64,000 nucleotides of DNA from JAFEDN01 sp963795715 (GCA_963795715.1 CAWCIY010000002.1:1860001-1924000), one strand, 5' to 3'; counted from the first letter of the stretch, positions 38,205 to 47,270 are shown. The notes: a model not told the origin generated them from the sequence alone. A program made the numbers and translations.

Positions 38205-38936
38205 TTAGCTATAAGATTTTCCGTACATATTTGTTGGGGGGCTGTCGGTCTTATACACTTTTAGAGGATTATAAGAAATATTAATATCATAAACATCCAC
38301 CTGATCAATCTTTCGGTTAATTTTCACCAAGGGATAGACAAACTGAGAAAGGATAAATGCGGCAACCATCTTAAAAATCCATGTGTTTATGCACATCATT
38401 AAAATTTGTTTCACGGGCAAAATCCCATAGAAATTGATAGGATAGGAAATGCTCACCAGAATAAATTTAGCGATGCCCGTAGACACAATAAATCGCATCA
38501 CTTTCCCTTTTCCCAATAGCCACACTTTAAGCCGAGAATTAAACAGTGAACTTGAATAAAAAGAAAGCCCTACCGCCAAATTACTGGAAATAAAAAGTTT
38601 CCATAAATTGCTATAAAGATCAAGGTATAATTGCGTGGTGTGGACACCGGGAGGAGAAGGCGCTCTAATTGCTAGAGAAACGACCAAAAAAAGAATATTT
38701 TGTGCAATCATCACCATTAGAATGGCTTTTTCCGTTTCTCTATGACCATAACTTTCATTAAGTGCAGAAAGAAAATAGAAAGAAGTGGGAAATAGAAACC
38801 CACTCATAGCGATATAAAATCCAAATAAATTAAGAACCTTGAACGCCATGATATTACAAATATTCATAATGGCTACCAAAATGGTCGTATATACCAGTGG
38901 CAACCTATAATCGGGAACACATCTTTTTTCATTCAT
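38205..38936 (-). CDS. VUT-family (YhhQ-like) membrane transporter
   Basis: 243 residues with about six membrane helices (for example LPLVYTTILVAIMNICNIM, ILMVMIAQNILFLVVSLAI, ILMMCINTWIFKMVAAFIL). LNESYGHRETEKAI after the second helix pair corresponds to the conserved DxxG-type loop of the VUT/YhhQ family. Known members import queuosine precursors (preQ0/preQ1) across the inner membrane. Here it stands between a repressor (25 bp upstream) and a hypothetical gene, which is unusual for a housekeeping transporter; its substrate is not assured. Confidence 0.7.
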   Translation of the reverse strand: MNEKRCVPDYRLPLVYTTILVAIMNICNIMAFKVLNLFGFYIAMSGFLFPTSFYFLSALNESYGHRETEKAILMVMIAQNILFLVVSLAIRAPSPPGVHTTQLYLDLYSNLWKLFISSNLAVGLSFYSSSLFNSRLKVWLLGKGKVMRFIVSTGIAKFILVSISYPINFYGILPVKQILMMCINTWIFKMVAAFILSQFVYPLVKINRKIDQVDVYDINISYNPLKVYKTDSPPTNMYGKSYS

Positions 38937-38961
38937 ATTTCCATCCTTGAAAAAACAGCAA

Positions 38962-39591
38962 TTAATATAACGGTTGTATCACTTTAATTACTACCCCAAT
39001 CAAATCAAATTCATCATATTGATTTATTTCAGGTTGAGTTGAAATACTTAAAAATTTTACCTGGTTAAAATTTGTTGTAAAAATTTTTCTGAGGAGGACA
39101 TTGTCTTTCACGCTAATTAAAACTATATCTCCATCACTATATTTAAGGGTCTTAGAAACAATAAAATAAGAACCCTTTTCGAAAAAAGGAGCAAGAGTGC
39201 TATTGTGGAGTTTGACAGCAAATAAATCATGGTCATTGTGCATGGCACAATCTTCTGTAATGTACTCTATCGTCGTTTCTTTTGTCCGCTTAATTGAATC
39301 AGATAAACTATAAACAGGAATCATCTGAGAATGACTTTTTGACATCAATTTCTCTTTATTCTCTAAGCCGACCAATCTATCTATTGAGCAATTAAAAAAT
39401 TTTGCCAATTCCAATAAAGTAGTTAAAGTCGGATTACCTTCTCCTCTGCGCAAGGCGTTTATAGCTGATACCGACATGCCGGTAGCTTGGTTTAAAATTT
39501 TTGAATCAATTTTACGCTCAAGCATCAGTCTATTTAAATTATCTGCCAACGCAGTGACCTCACTAGCTGTAATATCTACCGCTAAACTCAT
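38962..39591 (-). CDS. XRE-HTH / S24 peptidase-fold repressor (CI/LexA-like)
   Basis: 209 residues. N-terminal helix-turn-helix (NQATGMSVSAINALRRGEGNP, TLLELAKFFNCSIDRLVG) and C-terminal S24-type domain (LFAVKLHNSTLAPFFEKGSYFIV, DGDIVLISVKDNVLLRKI). The Ser-Met of the usual catalytic motif is Ser-Thr here, and the Lys side reads LLRKI, so self-cleavage is possible but not certain; no clear Ala-Gly cleavage site is seen. Probably the master repressor of the element, controlling the divergent response-regulator gene and its own operon. AAAGGTGAG precedes the ATG. Confidence 0.85.
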   Translation of the reverse strand: MSLAVDITASEVTALADNLNRLMLERKIDSKILNQATGMSVSAINALRRGEGNPTLTTLLELAKFFNCSIDRLVGLENKEKLMSKSHSQMIPVYSLSDSIKRTKETTIEYITEDCAMHNDHDLFAVKLHNSTLAPFFEKGSYFIVSKTLKYSDGDIVLISVKDNVLLRKIFTTNFNQVKFLSISTQPEINQYDEFDLIGVVIKVIQPLY

Positions 39592-39603
39592 AAGTTCTCA
39601 CCT

Positions 39604-39735
39604 TTATTTTGGCAATTTGATATTATAATACTATAATAACAAATTAAAGTTATCATAACTGTATCATAGCAGAAATAAAATTGCCAATACAATGGCATTA
39701 ATTTTGTAAGTCGTGGAGCATTTGGATATTTATAA
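39604..39735. promoter_or_regulatory. Divergent control region with inverted-repeat operators
   Basis: The gap between the leftward repressor and the rightward response regulator holds a perfect 10-bp inverted repeat, TTGGCAATTT (39609-39618) and AAATTGCCAA (39678-39687). Inside it lie palindromic ATTATAATACTATAAT and two TATCATA copies. The layout fits a repressor-operator switch with overlapping promoters; which protein binds is not shown. Confidence 0.5.
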
Positions 39736-39755
39736 AACAACATTGGAGGTTTTTT

Positions 39756-40190
39756 ATGCATGCTTTAAGCGATCAGCCCTATGTCACAACATTGAAGACA
39801 ATGCGCAACAGTAAATTGCCCACTGTTTTTATATTGGAGGATCACCCTATTATACGACGGTCTTATCAAAATTGGCTAAAAAATTCACATATTCAAACGG
39901 CCATGGCGGCTAACTTGCGTCAGGCGTTTCAATGTCTGCGTTATGTTACTCCCAACTACTTTGATCTCATGCTATTAGATTTGGAACTACCTGATGGGGA
40001 TGGATTAAAATTATGTCGCAGTATCCGTTCAAATGATGAATGCAATGCAGAAATACCAATTTTAATTTTTTCTTCGACAAACCAAGAGCGTAAAAAAGAG
40101 TGTTTGGCCGCAGGATGCAATGGAGTATACGAAAAACCCCAAGCTCAAGACTTCCTTGCCATTGTGAAATATTGGATTTATGACTACTGA
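39756..40190 (+). CDS. Single-domain response regulator (CheY-like)
   Basis: 144 residues, a receiver domain only. Acidic pair E28-D29 (FILEDH), phospho-acceptor D75 (LLDLELPDGDG), Ser in IFSSTN and K127 in YEKP are all present. A strong ribosome binding site (GGAGGTTTTTT) precedes the ATG. There is no output domain and no histidine kinase nearby, so its partner must be elsewhere. It faces the S24 repressor and precedes the LuxR-type gene, suggesting that a phosphorelay feeds into control of the element. Confidence 0.88.
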   Translation: MHALSDQPYVTTLKTMRNSKLPTVFILEDHPIIRRSYQNWLKNSHIQTAMAANLRQAFQCLRYVTPNYFDLMLLDLELPDGDGLKLCRSIRSNDECNAEIPILIFSSTNQERKKECLAAGCNGVYEKPQAQDFLAIVKYWIYDY

Positions 40191-40214
40191 CTCTCTCAAC
40201 CTTTAAAAGGAGAA

Positions 40215-40237
40215 CCAGTCAGTTAGTCCCTGACTGG
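40215..40237. other. Perfect 8-bp hairpin between response regulator and HTH gene
   Basis: CCAGTCAG - TTAGTCC - CTGACTGG, preceded by AAAAGGAGAA and without a following T-run. It may act as a weak terminator or RNA structure affecting the downstream GTG gene. Confidence 0.4.
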
Positions 40238-40320
40238 CTCACAGGTCATTTATATCATCAACAAAATGTCCCAGGGAATAACATATCACTTTATTCCCTT
40301 AATGTTAAGGAGTACTGAGC

Positions 40321-40713
40321 GTGAATCGTTTATCAACCAAATGTTTAACTATAAATAAAACGCCTAATAATTTAACACAAGATCCTTCTTTTATCGAACC
40401 TCAAAAAATCGGGAAAAAGACCCGGTACTATTTAGGAAAGAACCATCCAGGCGTTTTCCTCACTAGCCAGGAAGCCAAATGCATGTATTACTGTATACAT
40501 AACTTAACTAGTAAAAAAATAGGAGTTATAATGAATATCCATTTTAGGACTGTTGAATATTATCGAGACAACATACGCTGCAAAGTCAATGCGGATTCTA
40601 AAAAAGAATTAATTGAAAAAATAAAACAAACCGATTTTGTAAAATATCAGCCGCATTTAAGAAAAATTTGTCAAAAAATTAAGAAGGTTTACAAAAAAAG
40701 CATGCTTGATTAA
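40321..40713 (+). CDS. LuxR/GerE-type HTH protein
   Basis: 130 residues from a GTG with AAGGAG 8 bases upstream. Residues about 55-115 match the LuxR-family DNA-binding domain: FLTSQEAKCMYYCIHNLTSKKIG, then IMNIHFRTVEYYRDNI and KELIEKIKQ. No receiver or ligand domain is fused. With the stand-alone receiver at 39756 it could form a split response regulator (inference). The C-terminus is strongly basic. Confidence 0.75.
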   Translation: MNRLSTKCLTINKTPNNLTQDPSFIEPQKIGKKTRYYLGKNHPGVFLTSQEAKCMYYCIHNLTSKKIGVIMNIHFRTVEYYRDNIRCKVNADSKKELIEKIKQTDFVKYQPHLRKICQKIKKVYKKSMLD

Positions 40714-40770
40714 AATACTTATAGTTTTACGAGCTATTCTAATTGAACTTTATACAACAGGAGGTTTTTT

Positions 40771-41559
40771 ATGTCAAAATCAATGGAAATCGGGGTAATT
40801 ATTTTACCCGACGACAAAACGAAAGGAGAAGCGAAAAAGCTTCAAAATAATTGCTTAGAACAACTATCCCACAATGGCCTTATTGACCGTCAAAGTTATC
40901 AAAAGAACTATTTTAACAATTTTCACATAACTTTTTATCAGCTCAGAATAAATGAAGAAAATCTACAACCATTAATTTCTGCCCTGGAAAAAATTACGAA
41001 AGATATCTCTCATTTATCATTCAAGATGAATACGACTCTTAAAGATACCCAACATCATTTGTTTTGGGGATCTGATGAAGCAAAAAATTTAGCAGGTTTA
41101 AAAGAACTTCATAAAAAAATAATTGATGTGGCTAAAAATTTTCGTCACCAAACCGAACCTTTTTCTCGAGCAGATAGAACTCTTCAAAAATTTACACTTG
41201 AACAGCTACAACATATCCAAGAATTTGGAATATTTTGGGGATTAGTGCATAATTTCGATCCTCATATCACCATTGTATATGATTCAGGAAAAGATAGAGA
41301 GGGAATCAATATTCAAAAATGCATAGAAAATATTGAACCTTCTTCTCCTGACCATGTTTTTTATGGTAAATCCATTGCTATTGGAGAGTTAGGTCCGGCA
41401 GGTAATGTGATTAAGATAATAAATACCATCAAATTATTAGAGCCGCATCCTTCTTTTGGGGATCACAGGATATTCAACAAAGGGAAAAACAATCTTAATA
41501 AATCAAATTCCCAGGCTTCTCATCCTATTTCTGAAAAAAGACCGATTAGCAAATTATAA
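40771..41559 (+). CDS. 2H phosphoesterase-like protein
   Basis: 262 residues. Two HxTx motifs are spaced as in the 2H phosphoesterase superfamily: FHITFYQL (H52, T54) and PHITIVYD (H165, T167), each on a predicted beta strand. Members cleave or ligate 2',3'-cyclic or 2'-5' phosphodiester bonds in RNA or small nucleotides; some phage members destroy cyclic oligonucleotide signals. The C-terminal 50 residues are polar and probably disordered. GGAGG precedes the ATG. It lies 57 bp after the HTH gene on the same strand. Substrate unknown; function inferred from the motifs alone. Confidence 0.7.
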   Translation: MSKSMEIGVIILPDDKTKGEAKKLQNNCLEQLSHNGLIDRQSYQKNYFNNFHITFYQLRINEENLQPLISALEKITKDISHLSFKMNTTLKDTQHHLFWGSDEAKNLAGLKELHKKIIDVAKNFRHQTEPFSRADRTLQKFTLEQLQHIQEFGIFWGLVHNFDPHITIVYDSGKDREGINIQKCIENIEPSSPDHVFYGKSIAIGELGPAGNVIKIINTIKLLEPHPSFGDHRIFNKGKNNLNKSNSQASHPISEKRPISKL

Positions 41560-41789
41560 ATTTTTAAAAAAATTTAACTTTTTCTAGTGAATATGTTACA
41601 CTATTAAAAGTAACGTAATCTTGTTTTCTCTAAAGAGTTATTCACTATAAAGCTTCTCATCTCATTGAGAAATCTAGAATAATTTGATAGGATCGCTTTA
41701 AGACAATCCTAATCAATGTATCTCAAAAAGTGAATATTTTGATAAAGATTTTCAATAACAAAAAAATTGACTTCTTAATTACAGAGAAT

Positions 41790-42212
41790 ATGGATACTTT
41801 TTCGATTGTAAAGCGCTCACAAATAATGGCTGCGGTAAAAGGTAAAAATACATCTCCAGAAAAAGGGGTGCGTTCTTTTTTACATAACCTTGGTTTCCGA
41901 TTTAGATTAAACAAAAAAAATTTACCAGGCTCTCCTGATATAGTGTTAGCGCGTTATAAAACAGCTATTTTCGTTCATGGATGTTTTTGGCATGGGCACA
42001 ATTGCTCTAGAGGAAAAAGACCTGCAAGCAATAAATCATTCTGGGATAAAAAATTAAATCGTAATATTGAAAGAGATAAAGCAGCCCTATCACAAATAAT
42101 AAAATCGGGATGGTATCCCATAGTTATTTGGGAATGCCAAACAAAAAATGAAAAAAATTTAAAAAATAGTTTAAAAAAACTTATCAAAATGCGATTTAAC
42201 GACTTTTCTTAG
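41790..42212 (+). CDS. vsr: Vsr very-short-patch repair endonuclease
   Basis: 140 residues from the ATG at 41790 (MDTFSIVKRSQIMAAVKGKN), the conserved family start; a frame extension to 41730 is not supported. Conserved blocks: LGFRFRLNKKNLPGSPDIVL with the catalytic Asp, AIFVHGCFWHGHNC, FWDKKLNRN and IVIWECQ. Vsr nicks 5' of the T in T:G mismatches made by deamination of 5-methylcytosine, matching the C5-methylase at 45346-46389. Its 3' end overlaps the helicase gene by 17 bp in convergent orientation. Confidence 0.93.
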   Translation: MDTFSIVKRSQIMAAVKGKNTSPEKGVRSFLHNLGFRFRLNKKNLPGSPDIVLARYKTAIFVHGCFWHGHNCSRGKRPASNKSFWDKKLNRNIERDKAALSQIIKSGWYPIVIWECQTKNEKNLKNSLKKLIKMRFNDFS

Positions 42213-45200
42213 CCGCATCGTGTCCACAAATAAGCTGGAAATCACATTTACTACATCTATCGGAAATAAGCTCTGTGGGGCCGTGATCAAAATCCCGTCT
42301 TTGAATACTTTGACCAGTGTTCACAACCCGCTTACGAGCCAAATCTAGTTCCTTGTCTGATAATTTAATTTCCATTTGTTTTAGTTGAGGATCGCGTTCT
42401 CCTATATATCTTACATACCCATGCTGCGGACTATATTCCAATTCGTGTTTTGCTGCTAAACCATAAACTCCAATTTGAAGCCGCATAAGCTCATTAGTTA
42501 AACCACCCCCAATATCTTCGTCACTATCTCCTGATTTAAAATCTATTATTGTAACTCGTGGCGGATCATCTAAGCGAACAACGTCAATAGCACCTGCTAT
42601 AAGCAAATTTTCTTCAGCAAATAGTGTCTCAAATTCCCGCTCAGGCTCAAAATGAAGACTAGCAAGCTCTTGCACATAAGTCTGAACATATTCAACAACC
42701 CCCTCAATTGCTTTGTTTTGAAGTTTTTGTAATGGCTCACCCGTTGTATAACGCATATAAAACAGGCCTTGATCAATTAAATTACGAACTTCTTTTTCTA
42801 AGTTTTGGCGATTCTGTGCAAGATTAGCCCAATGCCGAGGGTTAGTATGGATTGCTCTTAGAAGATTGTGCATCCCTCTACCATAACCAAATTCTTGGCT
42901 GATTGTAGGCGTAAATCCAAGTACTTTCCTTAAATAAAAATCATGAGGGCATTCTAAATAATATCTAAGATCTGAGAAACTTGTAGCTAATCGATATTCA
43001 CGACTAAAGGAACTGCTGTAATGTTGGATATCTTTAGTTAAATCAAGTGGCGTATTTTGAACTGTACCCCCTACCTGTCTAACTAACTGGGTCAATTCAC
43101 GGAAAAATTTAGAGATTTGCGTACTATTACTGGATATATATAAATATCTTTCTGCCCGAGTGATTGCAACATACATTAAACGACGTTCGTTATCGTTGTT
43201 CTCATTATCTGCCAGGTTTTTTGGGTCAATTACTTTATGAAAACAACTATCAAAAGGCAATGGATCATCAGTCCTTGATTTAACGTTAGGGAACCTCCTC
43301 GCATTAACATCAGCCAAAAATACCGTGGAAAACTCTAGCCCCTTTGCAGAATGGATTGTCGTAATGGAAACCGCATTTGGGCTGACCAATAACGGAGCCT
43401 CAGCTATCCGCGCGGTACCGGCACCCCATGTCGTCATCGCGATAATTTGCCATTTAAAACTATTAACCGGTGTCCATCCAGAAGTTTCTAAGCCTTTAAT
43501 AAGAGTACTAAGTTGTCCCAAGTGAAAATATATACTTTCAACTAACCCTTGATTTTCTTCAGTTTTCCAATCGAAAATTTCCGCTTCGTTTAATAACCAA
43601 TGAAATATTTTCTGAGGAAAAAGTCGTTTAAGGGGTTTACTGCGTTTTACCCATTGACGTGCTTCCTCACATTTGATATTGCTGACATCAACCGTATTAG
43701 AATTATCAGATTGGGTGCGTTGATAAATTGCCTGAGCTAATGTTATTAACCTCTGAGTTACTGAGGAATCAACGTTCAAACCACGCGAAGATAGAATTTG
43801 TGCAGCCGCAGACAAAACTAGTATAGGTTTTGGTTCTTCTACCTGTAGAACCCGTTGAATGCGACTCGGTAAAGTATTAGAGGACTTCTTATTTCCATAA
43901 AACTCATCCACACCCCCACAAATTGCAAATGCGGCTAAAAATAATAAGACCTCCGGTTGAGAAAATAAATCAGGGCCACCACGCACAATGCTTGGGATTC
44001 CTTTCGCGCGTAAAGCATCTTGATAAGCTTTGATATTCGTACTGGATCTCACTAAAATTGCAATATCAGATAGCGTAATGCCTCTTGGACCATCTTTGTC
44101 GTCATGTATAGCACCTTTCTGCTCAAGTACTAAATTTCCAATAGATTGAGCGATCCAATCCGCTTCAGCTTCACGATCATCAAATTTTAGTAACGCAATA
44201 TGGCGTTCAGAAAAATCTGTGCGATTTCTTCTCCCATGAGCCATAGCAGGATTGGTCATATCGGCACGATTTCTAATCGTGTCTGCCCATCGATTGGCTA
44301 AATCAATAATTTTTGGAGTAGAACGGTAATTTTCATTTAGTTCAACAACTTTACCTTCAGGATGATTGGATAACTCGCGAAAAAGCTCACCCATGAGATC
44401 AACTCGCCCCCCTCGAAATGAATATATCGCTTGCCGATGATCACCTACAGCGGTCAAGTAGCCTTCTTTTTCAATAATACTTCTGATCAGATTAAATTGC
44501 ACAGGATTAATATCTTGCACTTCATCAACTACTAATCGTCGCCATTTATATTGCACATTCTCTCGAATTCTTGCATCAGTATCTAATCGGGAAACAAGTT
44601 CAGATTGGACGGTACTGAAATCCATAAACCTACGCACCTTCAGATAGGCATAATATCTTGCCGCAGATATAGCAAAAGCTTTAGCTAATTCAGAATTACC
44701 AATATCTGTTTTGAGTATGGCTTCTCGATACCATTCAGATTCTTCACTGACGTTGTTCGGGATAAGTCTTGATGATAATTGCACATCCAAAACCCCGTAT
44801 TCATTAAGCAAATCATACCCACGAAGGAAGAGTTCAACAGCATCAAATTTTCCTTGAGTTAACCCTGCAGCTTTTGAGGCATTTTCAAAGCCTTTTAGCG
44901 CTAAATTGTAATACCCTTGTTCCAATAGAGAAATTCTTCCCGCTTCATCTAATACATCAAATACATAATAGTCATCAGGATAGAGTTCACGTAACGCCTT
45001 CAAACAGAAGCCATGAATAGTACCGATATACATTCCACCCAATGTCGGATCTTCTCCCGGCATAGAAATTTTTTCTAACCAAGTTCTTATGCGGAATTTA
45101 AGCTCTTCTGCAGCATCTTCTGTAAAAGTAAACGCAACTATGTGATCTTTTGGAGCTCCATCTACCGCAATCCACCAAGCCACTTTTCTTGCCATAACCT

Positions 45201-45327
45201 CAGTTTTTCCTGAGCCGGCACCGGCAATCACTAATAATCTTTTTTTACGAACAGCGATTGCTTCCTGTTGATTGGCATTAAGATCTTGAATGAGAATTTG
45301 TTTCGCTTGATCTGGAGAGAGTGGCAT
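42196..45327 (-). CDS. UvrD-like superfamily 1 helicase fused to a RecB-type Fe-S nuclease
   Basis: 1043 residues. Helicase motifs: Walker A AGAGSGKT (35-42), VVDEVQD, GDHRQAIYSFRGG, LNENYRST, TIHSAKGLEFSTVFL and YVAITRAERYLY. The C-terminal 250 residues are a PD-(D/E)XK nuclease of the AddB/RecB type: GAIDVV and IIDFKSG supply the acidic residues and lysine. A Cys in YLECPHDF plus CSKCDFQLIC near the end form the four-cysteine iron-sulfur signature. Such enzymes unwind and cut DNA ends. It begins 18 bp after the methylase stop, so both are one operon. No separate restriction enzyme is seen, which makes this protein the likely nuclease of the module (inference). Confidence 0.9.
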   Translation of the reverse strand: MPLSPDQAKQILIQDLNANQQEAIAVRKKRLLVIAGAGSGKTEVMARKVAWWIAVDGAPKDHIVAFTFTEDAAEELKFRIRTWLEKISMPGEDPTLGGMYIGTIHGFCLKALRELYPDDYYVFDVLDEAGRISLLEQGYYNLALKGFENASKAAGLTQGKFDAVELFLRGYDLLNEYGVLDVQLSSRLIPNNVSEESEWYREAILKTDIGNSELAKAFAISAARYYAYLKVRRFMDFSTVQSELVSRLDTDARIRENVQYKWRRLVVDEVQDINPVQFNLIRSIIEKEGYLTAVGDHRQAIYSFRGGRVDLMGELFRELSNHPEGKVVELNENYRSTPKIIDLANRWADTIRNRADMTNPAMAHGRRNRTDFSERHIALLKFDDREAEADWIAQSIGNLVLEQKGAIHDDKDGPRGITLSDIAILVRSSTNIKAYQDALRAKGIPSIVRGGPDLFSQPEVLLFLAAFAICGGVDEFYGNKKSSNTLPSRIQRVLQVEEPKPILVLSAAAQILSSRGLNVDSSVTQRLITLAQAIYQRTQSDNSNTVDVSNIKCEEARQWVKRSKPLKRLFPQKIFHWLLNEAEIFDWKTEENQGLVESIYFHLGQLSTLIKGLETSGWTPVNSFKWQIIAMTTWGAGTARIAEAPLLVSPNAVSITTIHSAKGLEFSTVFLADVNARRFPNVKSRTDDPLPFDSCFHKVIDPKNLADNENNDNERRLMYVAITRAERYLYISSNSTQISKFFRELTQLVRQVGGTVQNTPLDLTKDIQHYSSSFSREYRLATSFSDLRYYLECPHDFYLRKVLGFTPTISQEFGYGRGMHNLLRAIHTNPRHWANLAQNRQNLEKEVRNLIDQGLFYMRYTTGEPLQKLQNKAIEGVVEYVQTYVQELASLHFEPEREFETLFAEENLLIAGAIDVVRLDDPPRVTIIDFKSGDSDEDIGGGLTNELMRLQIGVYGLAAKHELEYSPQHGYVRYIGERDPQLKQMEIKLSDKELDLARKRVVNTGQSIQRRDFDHGPTELISDRCSKCDFQLICGHDAAKKSR

Positions 45328-45345
45328 ATTTAAACCTCTTTATTT

Positions 45346-46389
45346 TTAAACGATATCTTCAAGTACTCTTCTGATTTGAAGTGCATGATATTGAGCAAAT
45401 CTTGGAGGGAACGCATTGCCAATCATCTGAGCAGCCGAGTATAATCCCTTTGTAAGGCTAAACTTATATTTTTTTGGAAACCCTTGTATTAACGCTGCTT
45501 CCCGAAGGGTAATTGCACGATCTTGTTGAGGGTGAAGAAATCGTCCTTTAGATGGATTTATACAACCACCTGTAATTGTCGGTGCCGGCTTCTCCCAGGC
45601 CATTCTTCCATATATGTCTTTAAAACCATTACATTTCTTATGGCAATCTAACTGTTCTTCTCTAGAAAGATCGGTTCTACTACCACCATTTTTTGGAATC
45701 CTTTTAATTAAGGTTACAACTTTTTCTGAACGGCTAACACTATAGTCATGAAAAGGATCTCCGCCATCTTTTTTAGGAGAACTGAGTCTACCTATAGCAT
45801 GTTTTACTGTAAATTTTTTTAAGTGGGGAGGAGCAAAATTAGGATCACCTTCTTTACAGGCTAAAAGAATTAACCTATGTCTACGTTGAGGAACACCATA
45901 ATCTACAGCATTTAAAACATTGACTTTGTGAGAATACCCCATAAGATCAAGCTCGCTACAAAATTTTTTAAGTCGATGATCTTTATACAAGCCAGGTACA
46001 TTCTCCATCATAATAGCCTTGGGCTGTAATTCATTAATAAAATGCAAAAACTCGAAAACCAAATCGTTCATGGGATCATCAATACGCTTGCCTCCATTAT
46101 TTGTTCTTAAAGTAGAGAATCCTTGACATGGCGGGCAACCTGCTAATAGATCTAGTTCTCCCTTTTCCATTTTAAGTTTCTTAAGTAATTTAATTGGGGA
46201 AACTTCCCTTATATCTTGCTGAAGAGTAAGTGTATACTTATGGTTCATTCTATACGTTTCGATTGCTAAAGGGTCCAGGTCAAGTGCTGCGACGATGTCA
46301 AAACCTGCATTCTTTAAACCCCATGAAAGCCCTCCACAACCGCAAAAAAGGTCTATGGCCTTAAGAGTTTTATTTGTTTTCCTTGTCAT
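45346..46389 (-). CDS. DNA (cytosine-5) methyltransferase
   Basis: 347 residues from the ATG at 46389 (MTRKTNKTLKAIDLF), with GGGAATAG upstream; a start at 46449 would add 20 residues without family support. All main motifs are present: DLFCGCGGLSWGL (I), GCPPCQGFS with the catalytic cysteine (IV), MMENVPG (VI), VPQRRHRLILL (VIII) and MIGNAFPP (X). The target recognition region between VIII and IX is short (about 90 residues), so the site cannot be named. Protects or marks DNA; forms an operon with the helicase-nuclease. Confidence 0.93.
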   Translation of the reverse strand: MTRKTNKTLKAIDLFCGCGGLSWGLKNAGFDIVAALDLDPLAIETYRMNHKYTLTLQQDIREVSPIKLLKKLKMEKGELDLLAGCPPCQGFSTLRTNNGGKRIDDPMNDLVFEFLHFINELQPKAIMMENVPGLYKDHRLKKFCSELDLMGYSHKVNVLNAVDYGVPQRRHRLILLACKEGDPNFAPPHLKKFTVKHAIGRLSSPKKDGGDPFHDYSVSRSEKVVTLIKRIPKNGGSRTDLSREEQLDCHKKCNGFKDIYGRMAWEKPAPTITGGCINPSKGRFLHPQQDRAITLREAALIQGFPKKYKFSLTKGLYSAAQMIGNAFPPRFAQYHALQIRRVLEDIV

Positions 46390-46575
46390 AATAACTATTC
46401 CCAAAAATTGGCATAGTAAGACTGTAATCAATTGATTACTTTTTTCCAAAATGGAAAGTCTAATACGAAGAACGACGATAATCTACCCTAACGGCAAAAC
46501 AGCTGCGAATTCATCATCTTAGGGTATTTAAAATTATCTTTTATGCAAAAGAATATTTTATTCTCATGTAACATC

Positions 46576-46779
46576 TTAATTTTCAGATGATTGACTGACT
46601 TTTTTCTGCCAATCTTTATCTTTCTCAAGAATAAATCGTGCAGACTGTTCAAAAAAATCATTAAGTTTATCGATACCAGCCCATTCTTGATAAGCTTGAA
46701 TTTCTTTCAATAAAATTTCTTCAAATCGTAAAGAAATTGCAATTTTATTTGATTTTGGTTTTGAATGTAGTAATGCCAT
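46576..46779 (-). CDS. Small ribbon-helix-helix-like protein
   Basis: 67 residues with AGGAGATATCAAATG at the start. KIAISLRFEEILLKEIQAYQEWAG fits a beta strand followed by two helices as in RHH DNA-binding proteins; a helical tail follows. It lies 187 bp upstream of the methylase on the same strand. A role in transcription control or the relaxosome is plausible, but the family is not recognised. Confidence 0.6.
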   Translation of the reverse strand: MALLHSKPKSNKIAISLRFEEILLKEIQAYQEWAGIDKLNDFFEQSARFILEKDKDWQKKVSQSSEN

Positions 46780-47160
46780 TTGATATCTCCTATTTAATTT
46801 GAAACACTGTAAATCCTAATCTAATGAAACACTAAAAATATAACAACAGATGAAAGATACATCAGGAAATAAAAGGAAAATCTTTACCGATTTATTTAAA
46901 AACTTGAAAAGTCATAAATTAATTAAAAATTATAATCAAAAATAAATTTAAAATAACTTAAATTTTATGTCTGTAAAAAATATAATTTCTAAAAAAAATA
47001 AATGAAGGAATGCATCAGATTAGATTCAGATTGTATTGCATTGGCTAATTTCACTACCACACCCCTCGCAACTTGGTTGCTTTTACGGAATAGCTCAATC
47101 AATCAAACCCTTACCTCACGATACGGCCATGCATTGAAATTAGCAGAATATTAGCGATCT
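46780..47160. other. AT-rich non-coding stretch left of the candidate oriT
   Basis: Very A/T-rich from 46840 to about 47010, then nearer average. No open frame with coding character. Low melting stability next to the inverted repeats at 47161-47270 would suit a transfer origin. Confidence 0.35.
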
Positions 47161-47270
47161 GGTGCAAAGTGGTGCTGCTTTTTAGATGTAATCTACACCA
47201 GTTGATAATTATCGTTTTATTTTGGCTGTTTTGTTATCATAGTGGTGCTGATTTACACCACTTATCGGTT
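47161..47270. promoter_or_regulatory. Candidate oriT / operator region of the conjugation module
   Basis: Contains a perfect inverted repeat AGTGGTG-CTGATTTA-CACCACT (47241-47262), a direct repeat of AGTGGTGCTG (47168-47177 and 47241-47250), a further ACACCA at 47195-47200, and the palindrome GATAATTATC (47204-47213). It sits between the two small DNA-binding proteins, close to the accessory gene that faces traI. Inverted and direct repeats beside a relaxosome accessory gene are typical of MobF-type origins. The nick site cannot be assigned. Confidence 0.45.

Noticed and set aside
41596..41614. GTTAC/GTAAC inverted repeat upstream of vsr as a control box
   Set aside because: Only 5-bp arms in AT-rich DNA; not distinguishable from chance.
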